From DATKZH01 sp964475955 (GTDB lineage: Bacteria > Planctomycetota > Planctomycetia > Pirellulales > Thermoguttaceae), in contig CAYYZY010000006.1 of assembly GCA_964475955.1 (NCBI GenBank), positions 1 through 64,000 of the forward strand: 64,000 nt of DNA, in the 5' to 3' direction. The position numbers were made by a program, and so were the translations under genes. The stretch's first letter is position 1; every line of letters begins with the position of its first letter. This document shows, piece by piece, positions 8,817-16,585 of this stretch. Below the pieces are notes generated by a model, which saw only the letters and a program-made list of their open reading frames with translations, was not told the origin of the DNA and searched no databases.

Positions 8817-10907
8817 ATGGCTTCCGACGCCTCGCCGCGCGCCGATGCGACCCCGCTTGCCCGCGTCCAGGACCTCGTCCTGCCCGTCGGCTTCATCGCC
8901 AGCGTGCTGGTGATCATGATCCCGCTCCCGGCCGGGCTGATGGACGTCTTGCTGGCCGCCAATATCACGGTCGCCGTGATCATGATCTTGACGACCATCT
9001 ACGTGCGCACCCCGCTGGAATTCAGCATCTTCCCCTCCCTACTGTTGGCCACCACGCTCTTCCGCCTCGTCCTCAACGTGGCCACCACCCGGCTGATCCT
9101 CACGCGGGCCGAATCGGCGGGAGAAATGGCGGCCGGGGGGGTGATCAAGAGCTTCGGCGAGTTCGTGGCGGGCGACAAGATCGTGGTCGGACTGATCATC
9201 TTCGTGATCATCGTGGTGATCCAGTTCCTGGTCATTACCAAGGGGGCGACGCGGATCAGCGAGGTGGCTGCCCGGTTCGCCTTGGACGGGATGCCCGGTC
9301 GCCAAATGGCCATCGACGCCGACCTGAACGCCGGCATCATCGACGAGCGCGAGGCGCAGCGCCGCCGCGAGGAGATTACCAGCCAGGCCGACTTCTTCGG
9401 GGCCATGGACGGTGCCAGCAAGTTCGTGCGCGGCGACGCGATCGCCGGCATCGTGATCACGCTGATCAACATCATCGGCGGACTGGTCATCGGCGTGTTC
9501 GAGGCGCACATGAACCTGGCCGATGCGGCCGACCTGTTCACCCGGCTGACGATCGGCGACGGCCTGGTGAGCCAGGTGCCGGCGTTTCTGATCTCGTTGG
9601 CGGCCGGCCTATTGGTCACGCGAAGCAGCCAGCGGGTGAATCTGCCCAGCGAGTTCCTGCACCAGCTCTTCTCGCGGCCGCAGGCCCTGGGCGTGGCCGG
9701 CGCATTCCTGGGCGTGCTGGTTTTCACCAGCCTGCCGACGGTCCCGCTGGTCACGATCGGCGCCGGTTGCGCCGGCCTGGCCTGGATGCTGTCGCGCAAA
9801 ACGGCCCGGGCCGAGGCCGACGAAGAGGCCAAGAAGCGGACCGAACAGGCCAAGAAGCCGGAAGAACGCGTCGAAGACTACCTGGTCGTCGACCCGATGG
9901 AGCTGGAGATCGGCGTGGGGCTGATCCGGCTGGCCGATCCGGGCCGGGGGGGCGATCTGCTGGACCGCATCCACCGCATCCGCAAGAAGGTGGCCGGCGA
10001 GATCGGGATCATCCTGCCCAAGGTCCGCATCCGCGACAACTTCCAGCTCGACCAGAACCAGTACCGCGTCAAAGTCGCCGGAATGCCGGTCGCCGACGGC
10101 GTCGTCGACCCGGCCAGGCTGATGGCGATCGATTCGGGCGTCACCACCGGCGACGTGCCGGGCACGCCGACCGTCGACCCGGCCTTCGGTACCCGCGCCG
10201 TTTGGATTGCCCCCAACGTTCGCGATCAGGCCGAGATGCACAGCTACACCGTGGTCGAGCCGGCCGCCGTGATCGCCACCCACCTGATGGAGACCGTCCG
10301 CAAGCACGCCGACGAAATCCTCACCCGCGACGCCGCCAAGCACCTCATCGACGAACTGCGGCAAACCTCGCCCGCCGTGGTCGACGAGTTGATCCCCGGG
10401 CTGATGAAGCTGGCCGAGGTGCAGCAGATCCTTCAGATGCTTTTGCGCGAGCAGGTGCCGATCCGCCAGCTTGGGGCCATCCTCGAAGCGCTCGGCGACT
10501 ACGCCCCCCGAACCAAGGACCCGATTCTGCTGACGGAGCTGGTGCGGTCGAAGCTGTCGCGGACGATCGTCACGCGCTACCGCGACGCCGAAAACCGGCT
10601 CCACGTGGTCACGCTCGACCCGGCGCTGGAGGACCGGATCCGCGCCGGCTTCGAGCACAGCGAGCGGGGGCTGTTCGTGCGCATGTCGCCGCAGGCCGTG
10701 GAAGCCACCTGCCGGCTGCTCGCCGCCGAGGTGGAGAAGCTCGTGGCCGCCAACCGCCCGCCCGTCGTGCTCGTCAGCCCGCAGATTCGCGCGGCACTGA
10801 AGGAGATGACCGCATCGCATCTGCCGAACCTGGTCGTGCTCAGCTACAACGAGATCACGCGCGACACGAAGATCGAGTCCGTGGCGATGGTCGCGGATGC
10901 GAGGTGA
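8817..10907 (+). CDS. flhA: Flagellar biosynthesis protein FlhA, 696 aa
   Basis: Core subunit of the flagellar type III export gate in the inner membrane; it couples proton flow to export and docks chaperone-substrate complexes. The start at 8817 (GGAG upstream) gives 696 aa, the usual FlhA length. Eight hydrophobic helices occupy roughly residues 20-320, and the conserved FHIPEP-type signature region is represented by LEFSIFPSLLLATTLFRLVL and NVATTRLIL. A charged linker (KTARAEADEEAKKRTEQAKK) leads to the cytoplasmic domain, with VVDPMELEIGVGLIRL and the later PRTKDPILLTELVR typical of the family. First gene of the flagellar cluster; flhF follows after 117 bp. flhB is not in the window. Confidence 0.96.
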   Translation: MASDASPRADATPLARVQDLVLPVGFIASVLVIMIPLPAGLMDVLLAANITVAVIMILTTIYVRTPLEFSIFPSLLLATTLFRLVLNVATTRLILTRAESAGEMAAGGVIKSFGEFVAGDKIVVGLIIFVIIVVIQFLVITKGATRISEVAARFALDGMPGRQMAIDADLNAGIIDEREAQRRREEITSQADFFGAMDGASKFVRGDAIAGIVITLINIIGGLVIGVFEAHMNLADAADLFTRLTIGDGLVSQVPAFLISLAAGLLVTRSSQRVNLPSEFLHQLFSRPQALGVAGAFLGVLVFTSLPTVPLVTIGAGCAGLAWMLSRKTARAEADEEAKKRTEQAKKPEERVEDYLVVDPMELEIGVGLIRLADPGRGGDLLDRIHRIRKKVAGEIGIILPKVRIRDNFQLDQNQYRVKVAGMPVADGVVDPARLMAIDSGVTTGDVPGTPTVDPAFGTRAVWIAPNVRDQAEMHSYTVVEPAAVIATHLMETVRKHADEILTRDAAKHLIDELRQTSPAVVDELIPGLMKLAEVQQILQMLLREQVPIRQLGAILEALGDYAPRTKDPILLTELVRSKLSRTIVTRYRDAENRLHVVTLDPALEDRIRAGFEHSERGLFVRMSPQAVEATCRLLAAEVEKLVAANRPPVVLVSPQIRAALKEMTASHLPNLVVLSYNEITRDTKIESVAMVADAR

Positions 10908-11024
10908 GAAGGAGTGATGAGTGGGGAGTGGGGAGTGGGGAGGGAGGAGGGAGGAGTGAAGAGAGGAAACGAAAGGGCCGCTGGTTGGTCGGAGGCTCTG
11001 CCTCGCGAGGAGGAGGACTGCGTG
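10908..11024 (+). other. Purine-rich flhA-flhF spacer with GGGAGTG tandem repeats
   Basis: Between 10915 and about 10970 the strand is almost purely purine, with repeated GTGGGGA and GGAGGGA units. A strong AGGAGGA ribosome site for flhF follows at the 3' end. No promoter was recognised. Confidence 0.7.
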
Positions 11025-12248
11025 ATGGAAATCAAGACGTACCGTGCCCCCACGATGCACGAAGCCTTGCTGCTGGTGCGTCGGGAATTGGGCCCCGATG
11101 CGGCCGTGCTGCACACCCGCGAGGTGGCCCGCCGCCGCCTGTTCGGCTTGCTGCCGGGCGCGGCCCAAATCGAGGTGACCGCTTCGGCGGAAGTGAACGT
11201 CCCCAGCCGGCTGCCGGTTGCACCTTCGCCCGAGCCCCCGCCCGCACCGGCGATGGAACCCGCCGCGCTCCCCGAGCGGGCGATGGCCGGCGCGGCGCCG
11301 CCGGCAGAACCGCGCGCGGGTTGCGCCGGCGCGGCCTTCGAGCCGTCCCCAGGGCTCCCCGACGAAGTGCAGGGCCAGTTGAGCGACCTGCAAGGCATGG
11401 TGCGGGAGTTGTGCCGCCGCTCCCAGAGCGGCCCGGCGCGCGATCTTCCCGAATCGCTCTTCCACCTGTTCACCGACCTGATCGAGGCCGACGTCAACGA
11501 AGACGTCGCCCGCGAACTGATCGAACGCGTGCGCCGTGAAGCCCCCGGCGAGGAGCTGACCGACCCGGTGATGGTTAAGGCCCGGGTGTCGCGACTGATC
11601 GAGTCGGAGATTCCCATCGGCGGCCCGATCGCGGTCGAGCCGGGCCGGCGCCGGCTGGTGGCCCTGGTCGGACCGACCGGCGTGGGCAAGACGACCACCA
11701 TCGCCAAGCTGGCCGCCAACTACCGGCTCAAGGAGAAGCGCAAGGTGGGGCTGATCACGGTCGACACGTATCGCATCGCGGCGGTCGAGCAACTGCGGAC
11801 CTACGCCGAGATCATCGACCTGCCCATGGAGGTCGTCGCCACGCCCCGCGAGATGCGAGAAGCGGTCAGGCGGCTCGACGGCCTCGACCTCGTCCTCATG
11901 GATACCGCCGGACGCAGCCCCCGCGACGAGATCAAGATCCAGGAGCTGAAGTCGCTGTTGAACGAGGCGGGCGCCGACGAAGTCCACCTGGTCCTCTCCA
12001 GCGTGGGCGGCTCCCGAACCCTCGAGCAAACCGCCCGACGCTTCGCACCCGTGGGAACCACCGGACTGATCCTGACCAAGCTCGACGAATCGACCGGCCT
12101 GGGGCACCTCTTGCCGCTTCTGCGCACCAGCCGGCTGCCGTTGAGCTACCTGACCAACGGGCAGAACGTGCCCGACGACATCGAAACGGCCGAGGCCCGG
12201 CGCATGGCGCAGCTCCTGTTGGCCGTCGAGCCGGGCTTGGGAAGGTAG
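11025..12248 (+). CDS. flhF: Flagellar biosynthesis GTPase FlhF, 407 aa
   Basis: SRP-type GTPase that sets flagellar position and number. The start at 11025 follows an AGGAGGA ribosome site and gives the typical FlhF N-terminus MEIKTYRAPTMHEALLLVR. A low-complexity Pro/Ala linker runs over about residues 60-120. The N-domain helices precede the GTPase core: P-loop VGPTGVGKTTT, then VDTYRIAAVEQL, DTAGRSPRDE and the guanine-specificity segment LTKLDEST. Length is close to other FlhF proteins (about 360-460 aa). It works with the FlhG-like ATPase encoded 10 bp downstream, which in other bacteria stimulates FlhF GTP hydrolysis and limits flagellar number. Confidence 0.95.
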   Translation: MEIKTYRAPTMHEALLLVRRELGPDAAVLHTREVARRRLFGLLPGAAQIEVTASAEVNVPSRLPVAPSPEPPPAPAMEPAALPERAMAGAAPPAEPRAGCAGAAFEPSPGLPDEVQGQLSDLQGMVRELCRRSQSGPARDLPESLFHLFTDLIEADVNEDVARELIERVRREAPGEELTDPVMVKARVSRLIESEIPIGGPIAVEPGRRRLVALVGPTGVGKTTTIAKLAANYRLKEKRKVGLITVDTYRIAAVEQLRTYAEIIDLPMEVVATPREMREAVRRLDGLDLVLMDTAGRSPRDEIKIQELKSLLNEAGADEVHLVLSSVGGSRTLEQTARRFAPVGTTGLILTKLDESTGLGHLLPLLRTSRLPLSYLTNGQNVPDDIETAEARRMAQLLLAVEPGLGR

Positions 12249-12258
12249 GTGGCCGCGC

Positions 12259-13095
12259 ATGTACGATCAGGCGAGCGAGCTGAGAGAACTCGTGCGAAGG
12301 GGCCTGCCGCTGGCGCCGGTTACCCGTCGCCTGAGTCCCCGGATCTTGACCGTAATCGGCGGCCGACGCGGCGTCGGCACCACCTCGATCGCCGTCAACT
12401 TGGCGCACTGCCTCGTCCGGCTCCGCCGGCGCACCGTGCTGGTCGACGCCGACCCGGCGCGCACCGCCGACGCGCTGGCCCGATCCACCGAACGCGACGC
12501 GCTCGCCCAGACGCTCCAGGGCCGAAGCGCGCGCCAAATGCTGCGTGCAGGCCCCGGGGGCTTGCGACTGCTCGACGCGGCCTGGGCCGTGGCCGTCGCC
12601 GCCGGGCCCCCGGCTGAGGCACCCGCGCGCCGAATCGGCCAACTCCGCGAACTGGGCGGCGAGGCCGACTTCGTCGTGGTCGACGCCGGAAACGAAGTCG
12701 CCCCCTGGGCGCGGCCCCTCTGGGACGCCGCCGACGCGGCCCTGGTCGTCACGACCCCCGACCTTGCCTCGGTCATGCAGGCGTACGCGTCGATCAAGCT
12801 CCTGGCCGCCGACAGAACGTCGGGACCCGCTCGGTCGGCCCCCCTGCACGTGCTGGTCAACCGGGCCCGACGCTCGGTCGCCCGGCAGGTCCACCGGCGC
12901 ATCGCCGCGGCCTGCTCCCGCTTCCTGGAAATCGAGGTGGCCGGCTGGGGATTCGTGGCCGACGACCCGCAAGTCGCCGGCCGGGCCGACGAGCCGTTCC
13001 CCCTCGGCGCGCCCCGCTCGAAGGCCGCCCGGCACGTCGGCCGGCTGGCCAAGACCGTCGTCCGGCGGATGAACCGGGTAGCCGTCACGAAGTGA
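12259..13095 (+). CDS. flhG: FlhG/FleN-like MinD-family protein with atypical P-loop, 278 aa
   Basis: ParA/MinD-type protein in the position and order of FlhG (FleN), the numerical regulator of flagella and partner of FlhF. The N-terminal 25 residues resemble the FlhF-activating tail of FlhG proteins (QASELRELVRRG). The deviant Walker A reads GGRRGVGTTS at residues 34-43: the signature Lys is Arg and the phosphate-binding Lys is Thr41. The VLVDAD strand (Walker A' region) and a DFVVVDAGNEVAP strand follow, with later TTPDLASV and VLVNRARR segments typical of the fold. Similar K-to-T changes are known in CpaE/TadZ-like relatives. ATP binding may be weak or altered; the flagellar context favours FlhG. 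Confidence 0.82.
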   Translation: MYDQASELRELVRRGLPLAPVTRRLSPRILTVIGGRRGVGTTSIAVNLAHCLVRLRRRTVLVDADPARTADALARSTERDALAQTLQGRSARQMLRAGPGGLRLLDAAWAVAVAAGPPAEAPARRIGQLRELGGEADFVVVDAGNEVAPWARPLWDAADAALVVTTPDLASVMQAYASIKLLAADRTSGPARSAPLHVLVNRARRSVARQVHRRIAAACSRFLEIEVAGWGFVADDPQVAGRADEPFPLGAPRSKAARHVGRLAKTVVRRMNRVAVTK

Positions 13096-13246
13096 ATGAG
13101 AACGATTCCCTGTAAACGGAGAATATCCGAAAAAATCGACTCAACCCCCGACGCCCCGGAGCCGATACTGAAGGACACTGCGGTTCGTCTTTCCGCCGTT
13201 AAACTCTAGCCATTATGCCGGATTTAACGGGCATCTGGGGAGACTC

Positions 13247-13519
13247 GTGGCTCGAACGTACGCGGGCATCCTGGGTTTGCTGGGCCTTTTGACGTCGCTG
13301 GCACGCGGGTTTCTGCACGGGCAAACGGCCGAGGCGATGCTGTTGGCCGGCTGGTGCAGCCTGGTGGTGTTCGCGGCGGCGGGGTACGTCGTGGGGGCCA
13401 TCGCGGGCCGGACCGTCGAAGAGTCGGTCGCGGCGTCCCTGCGCACCGAGTTGGCCCAGGACCCGGCGGACGAAGCGATCCCGGCGCCGCCTCCATCCTC
13501 GCAGAGTCAGCACGCCTGA
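13247..13519 (+). CDS. Small two-helix membrane protein of the flagellar cluster, 90 aa
   Basis: Not recognised as a named family. It starts at GTG 13247 behind CTGGGGAG. Two hydrophobic segments are visible: about residues 4-20 (TYAGILGLLGLLTSLARG) and 30-54 (AMLLAGWCSLVVFAAAGYVV). The tail is acidic then Pro/Ser-rich (SLRTELAQDPADEAIP). Its place between flhG and the fliA-type sigma gene suggests co-expression with the flagellar regulators; a structural or anchoring role is only a guess. Confidence 0.7.
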   Translation: MARTYAGILGLLGLLTSLARGFLHGQTAEAMLLAGWCSLVVFAAAGYVVGAIAGRTVEESVAASLRTELAQDPADEAIPAPPPSSQSQHA

Positions 13520-13783
13520 GAGGCTATTACTACAGCGCACGATCGACCAACGGCCGACTTCGACGTGAAGCGGGGCAAGACGCGTAATCACTTTGGGAAA
13601 TCTGGACACCGCTCCAGGCTACCCAATCCGGCATCCGAGTCGAACCTGCACTGTCGTACTATCCGACAAAGGGGACCGGCGGCACGGACAAAGACCGACA
13701 ACGGCGACGGAGGCGCGCGGGCAGGACGCGGGAGAAGGATCTCAATCTAAGTGGTGCATTGAGGCGCCGTCAGGGAGGAATGA

Positions 13784-14566
13784 ATGCCGACGACTGTCGC
13801 TCCGGAAGACGTGGAGCAACTGTGGATCGAATTCAAGCGGGATCTTACCAACCAGGAAATGCGGAACCGGCTGGTCGAGATCTACCTGCCGCTGGTGAAG
13901 TATAACGGGGAGCGGATCTGGGCGCGCCTGCCCGAGGGCGTGGAGCTCGACGACCTCATCTCGGCAGGGGTCTTCGGCCTAATGGACGCCATCGACGCCT
14001 TCGACCTCTCGCGGGGCGTGAAGTTCGAGACCTACTGCGTGCCCCGCATCCGCGGCGCCATGCTCGACGAGCTGCGCACCATGGACTGGGTCCCCCGCCT
14101 CGTGCGCTCGAAGGCCAGCAAGCTGAACGAGGCGATCAAGAACCTCGAGGCCCGGCTGGGCCGCCACCCTTCCGAGAACGAGTTGGCCCAGGAGCTGGGC
14201 ATCACGGTGCCCGAGCTGGAAAAGATGATCCTCGACGCGAACGCGGTCAACCTGATCAGCCTCAACAAGAAGTGGTACGAGACCGACAGCTACAAGGACG
14301 TCCGCGAGATCGACATCCTCGAGGACAAGAAAGGTGAAGACCCCACGCGTCGCATCCAGAAGAACGACCTCATGCGGCTGGTCACCAAGGGGCTCAACCG
14401 CAACGAGCGGCTGATCATCATCCTCTACTACTATGAAGAGCTGACGATGAAGGAGATCGGCGCCACGCTGGACCTCTCCGAAAGCCGCGTCAGCCAGATG
14501 CACAGCTCGATCGTCCAGCGTCTCCAGAACCAACTCGCCCGCCGCCGCCCCGAGTTCGGAAGCTGA
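13784..14566 (+). CDS. fliA: RNA polymerase sigma factor of the FliA/WhiG (sigma-28) class, 260 aa
   Basis: Directs transcription of late flagellar and chemotaxis genes. Sigma-70 family regions appear in order: region 2 (VKYNGERIWARLPEGVELDD, ISAGVFGLMDAIDAFDLSRG, KFETYCVPRIRGAMLDELR, MDWVPRLVRSK), which is diagnostic for the FliA class; region 3 (ARLGRHPSENELAQELGITV); and region 4 with the helix-turn-helix LTMKEIGATLDLSESRVSQM. Length and lack of region 1.1 fit FliA. It closes the flhA-flhF-flhG-orf cluster and is followed by a GC hairpin. An anti-sigma factor FlgM gene is not visible nearby. Confidence 0.94.
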   Translation: MPTTVAPEDVEQLWIEFKRDLTNQEMRNRLVEIYLPLVKYNGERIWARLPEGVELDDLISAGVFGLMDAIDAFDLSRGVKFETYCVPRIRGAMLDELRTMDWVPRLVRSKASKLNEAIKNLEARLGRHPSENELAQELGITVPELEKMILDANAVNLISLNKKWYETDSYKDVREIDILEDKKGEDPTRRIQKNDLMRLVTKGLNRNERLIIILYYYEELTMKEIGATLDLSESRVSQMHSSIVQRLQNQLARRRPEFGS

Positions 14567-14597
14567 ACCGCGCGGCCCCCTTCTCCCCTCTCTCAAT

Positions 14598-14622
14598 CCG
14601 GCGGCCCTTTCGAGGCCGCCGG
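14598..14622 (+). terminator. GC-rich hairpin after fliA
   Basis: A perfect 9-bp stem, CCGGCGGCC / GGCCGCCGG, with a 7-base loop, 31 bp after the fliA stop. No T-run follows, so it could be a terminator of low efficiency or an mRNA-end stabiliser. Confidence 0.5.
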
Positions 14623-14727
14623 GGCGTCGACCGACGGTCCATCCCGCGCTCAGCGTGCGCGCAGGCGTTGGCCGCGAGGCTGATGCACGGTTTGGCAAAT
14701 CGTATCGGGAATCACGCTTGGTGGCAT

Positions 14728-14757
14728 TTGACACTGCCAAGTCCAGTCTGGTAGAAA
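14728..14757 (+). promoter_or_regulatory. Sigma-70-like promoter for the DUF4258 pair
   Basis: TTGACA (14728-14733) and TAGAAA (14752-14757) are separated by 18 bp. The -35 box is perfect and the -10 box matches 4 of 6. It lies about 150 bp upstream of the DUF4258 start. Confidence 0.5.
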
Positions 14758-14909
14758 TTAAGTACTGCCCGGCCGCGGAACGCCTGCGAGGCAAGGGATT
14801 GACTCGCTTCGTTAGCGAGCTCCGCTGTGGACGTGGCTTGCGATTCGGGAGGATTGCGTCTGCGTTTGCCGATGCGCACCGACGCGCTACCTTCCCAACA
14901 GGGCGTCAC

Positions 14910-15239
14910 ATGGGCGAACTCTTCAATACGATTCGGCAACTCGTGGCGGAGGAGCGATACGTCGTCGGACAGCACGCGTCAGAGCGGTTGGAGGAGCGTG
15001 GCATCATGGAGTGGCAGGTCGTCGCAGGGCTGGAGGATGGCGAACTGGTCATCGAACGGCCGGACGCAACACCTAATCCGGCGGCGGAGGTACGAGAGTC
15101 GTTGCCAGACGGCACTGAATGCAAGGCGGTTTGGTCCTATCTGCGCCAAAGCGGTGTCGCCAAGCTGGTGACCGTCCACTTCTTCGACAGAGGCCAGCCA
15201 TGCGCATTCCCGGGGAACGCGTCAAACGGACGCGGCTGA
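14910..15239 (+). CDS. DUF4258-like protein, 109 aa
   Basis: Start MGELFNTIRQLV at 14910. The segment VVGQHASERLEERGI carries the H-x3-R-x2-ER-like pattern of DUF4258 proteins, a small alpha/beta fold related to BrnT/RelE-type toxins. VAGLEDGELVIERPDATPNP and LVTVHFFD continue the domain. The stop lies inside the next gene (40-bp overlap), so the two are translationally coupled. Such pairs often behave as toxin-antitoxin-like or stress modules. That role is inferred from family and architecture only. The ribosome site is weak. Confidence 0.7.
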   Translation: MGELFNTIRQLVAEERYVVGQHASERLEERGIMEWQVVAGLEDGELVIERPDATPNPAAEVRESLPDGTECKAVWSYLRQSGVAKLVTVHFFDRGQPCAFPGNASNGRG

Positions 15240-15427
15240 TTCAGACCGACAAGTACGTCGTCGCCGTGGAGGTCGAGATGGTCGTCCCGGCCGACGATCC
15301 GAGCGAGCCCTGCTACGAGTCGGAAACGGTCCAGCTCCTGCGAGAAGTCAAAGAGCGGGCCGAGCGCGGAGACCTGGCCTGGCTTGCCGAGAAGGGCAAG
15401 GTTTACGCGGCCGTGGAGATGGGGTGA
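15200..15427 (+). CDS. Small acidic partner of the DUF4258 protein, 75 aa
   Basis: Starts MRIPGERVKRTRLIQ with AGAGG upstream and overlaps the DUF4258 gene by 40 bp in another frame. A beta-rich first half (YVVAVEVEMVVP) and a helical second half (TVQLLREVKERAERG) end in AVEMG. No known antitoxin DNA-binding motif is visible, so it may act by direct binding, or the pair may not be a toxin-antitoxin system. Not recognised at family level. Confidence 0.6.
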   Translation: MRIPGERVKRTRLIQTDKYVVAVEVEMVVPADDPSEPCYESETVQLLREVKERAERGDLAWLAEKGKVYAAVEMG

Positions 15428-15505
15428 GAACCCGCGTGCCCCACGTTGCGCCCCGCCTTGCCAACGCCGTGCGCCGGTCGACGAACGGCCCGACGCCCGC
15501 CCCGC

Positions 15506-16273
15506 TCAAAAGAGCATCGCGAAGTAGACGAACACCGCCACGACCAGCCCGACCAGGCCCAGTACCACGGCGATCGTGCGCGGGCCGATCGGCTCCCGGG
15601 CGGCGCGCGGGGGGTCGGGCGCGAAGCCGTCGGGGAACTCGTGGTAGCAGACCGGGCAGCCGAGCGCGTACTGCGGCACGAAGGGCTCGTCGCACGTGGG
15701 ACAGACGAGCATCAGCTCCGGCCCGGCGGCCTCCGGCTCGGTGGGCTGGGAGACTTCGCCGCCGGTTGCGTCGCTCAAGCCGTCCTCGGCCGCGGCCGCC
15801 GAGGAACCGCCCGAGCATCCGCCCGTGCCGCAACCGCAAGACGTCGGCTGGGCGTCGTCGGCCAACCCGGGCGTCCCCACGTACTCCGGGTCGGCCTGCG
15901 CGAAGCCGACGCCCGTCGTCCCGCAGATGGGGCACTTCGTCACGCGCGGGGCGAAGCAGCGGGGACACCGCGGCCACGCCTCGGGAACCGTGGGCGGCGG
16001 CTCGCTTTCGGAGTCTTCCCCTGCGGGGGCTCGCGCCATGGCGGCGATCTTTCGATCGAACTCCAGCGCCGTCTGCCGGGCGCGCTCGGCGTCTTTGCCC
16101 GCCACGACCACGCGGGCCAGCGTCGGCCAGCCGAGAAGCTCCACGCCCGCTCCGCCCTCCAGCACCGTGTTGGTCACTTCGGCGCGAATCCCCGCCTCGG
16201 CAAGCAGGTTCTTCAACTGATGGGCATCAGTCGCCGTGCGCGCGGCGTAGATCACGACGAACGAATCGTCCAC
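15506..16273 (-). CDS. DUF2007 plus zinc-ribbon protein with C-terminal membrane anchor, 255 aa
   Basis: The GTG start at 16273 follows AAAGGAG. The N-terminal 65 residues (VVIYAARTATDAHQLKNLL, AGIRAEVTNTVLEGG, ARVVVAGKDAERA) match the DUF2007 'putative signal transducing' fold. Two Cys pairs follow (CPRCFAPRVTKCPICG), then a Gly/Cys-rich patch (CGCGTGGCSGG), then a further double zinc knuckle (LVCPTCDEPFVPQYALGCPVC). A single helix (IAVVLGLVGLVVAVFVYFAM) ends the protein. It is probably anchored in the membrane with its metal-binding domains in the cytoplasm. The precise role is unknown. Confidence 0.8.
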   Translation of the reverse strand: MDDSFVVIYAARTATDAHQLKNLLAEAGIRAEVTNTVLEGGAGVELLGWPTLARVVVAGKDAERARQTALEFDRKIAAMARAPAGEDSESEPPPTVPEAWPRCPRCFAPRVTKCPICGTTGVGFAQADPEYVGTPGLADDAQPTSCGCGTGGCSGGSSAAAAEDGLSDATGGEVSQPTEPEAAGPELMLVCPTCDEPFVPQYALGCPVCYHEFPDGFAPDPPRAAREPIGPRTIAVVLGLVGLVVAVFVYFAMLF

Positions 16274-16310
16274 GTCGATCGCTCCTTTCCCGTCTTCCGG
16301 CGGCGACAAG

Positions 16311-16340
16311 GTAGGGTGGGTCGAGGTACGAGACCCACGC
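16311..16340. repeat. GTGGGTCGAGG-family palindromic repeat
   Basis: Reads GTGGGTCGAGG, then a short loop, then GAGACCCACGC. The same family recurs at 34256-34283, 45915-45945, 46123-46154 and 46202-46230, always outside conserved coding sequence. Confidence 0.8.
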
Positions 16341-16502
16341 GTTTCTGCTACAAGTTCTCGACGCCGTCGTTCAACGGCGCGTGAATCTCGTGAACGTGGC
16401 CCCGCCCTACCGCGCTTCGGCGACGAATGCACCGCCGCGGCTAATCCTACCGCAATCGCCGGCCGGGGCAACCCGAGTTCGCGTCGCGCGTCGCCCGGAA
16501 AG

Positions 16503-16531
16503 TTGGCAAACGGGGCTGAACGGGGTATAAC
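16503..16531 (+). promoter_or_regulatory. Sigma-70-like promoter for the secreted esterase
   Basis: TTGGCA (16503-16508) and TATAAC (16526-16531) with a 17-bp spacer, each 5 of 6 to consensus. The start codon lies 55 bp downstream of the -10 box. Confidence 0.6.
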
Positions 16532-16585
16532 CGACCGCGTGTGTGCCTCGATGGTGTCCGTCGCTCGAGCCCTGGGAGAAGCGCC

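Larger units (their letters stand above)
14567..14909. other. Spacer between fliA and the DUF4258 gene
   Basis: A 343-bp stretch holding the fliA hairpin and a promoter-like element. An in-frame extension of the DUF4258 gene crosses part of it but lacks coding character. Nothing else was seen. Confidence 0.5.
16274..16585. other. Divergent spacer upstream of the secreted esterase
   Basis: A 312-bp region with a palindromic repeat of the GTGGGTCGAGG family at 16311-16340 and a promoter-like element at 16503-16531. No gene was seen. Confidence 0.6.

Noticed and set aside
13599..13690. Possible tRNA-like sequence before fliA
   Set aside because: No cloverleaf with a proper TΨC arm could be drawn; probably leader sequence.
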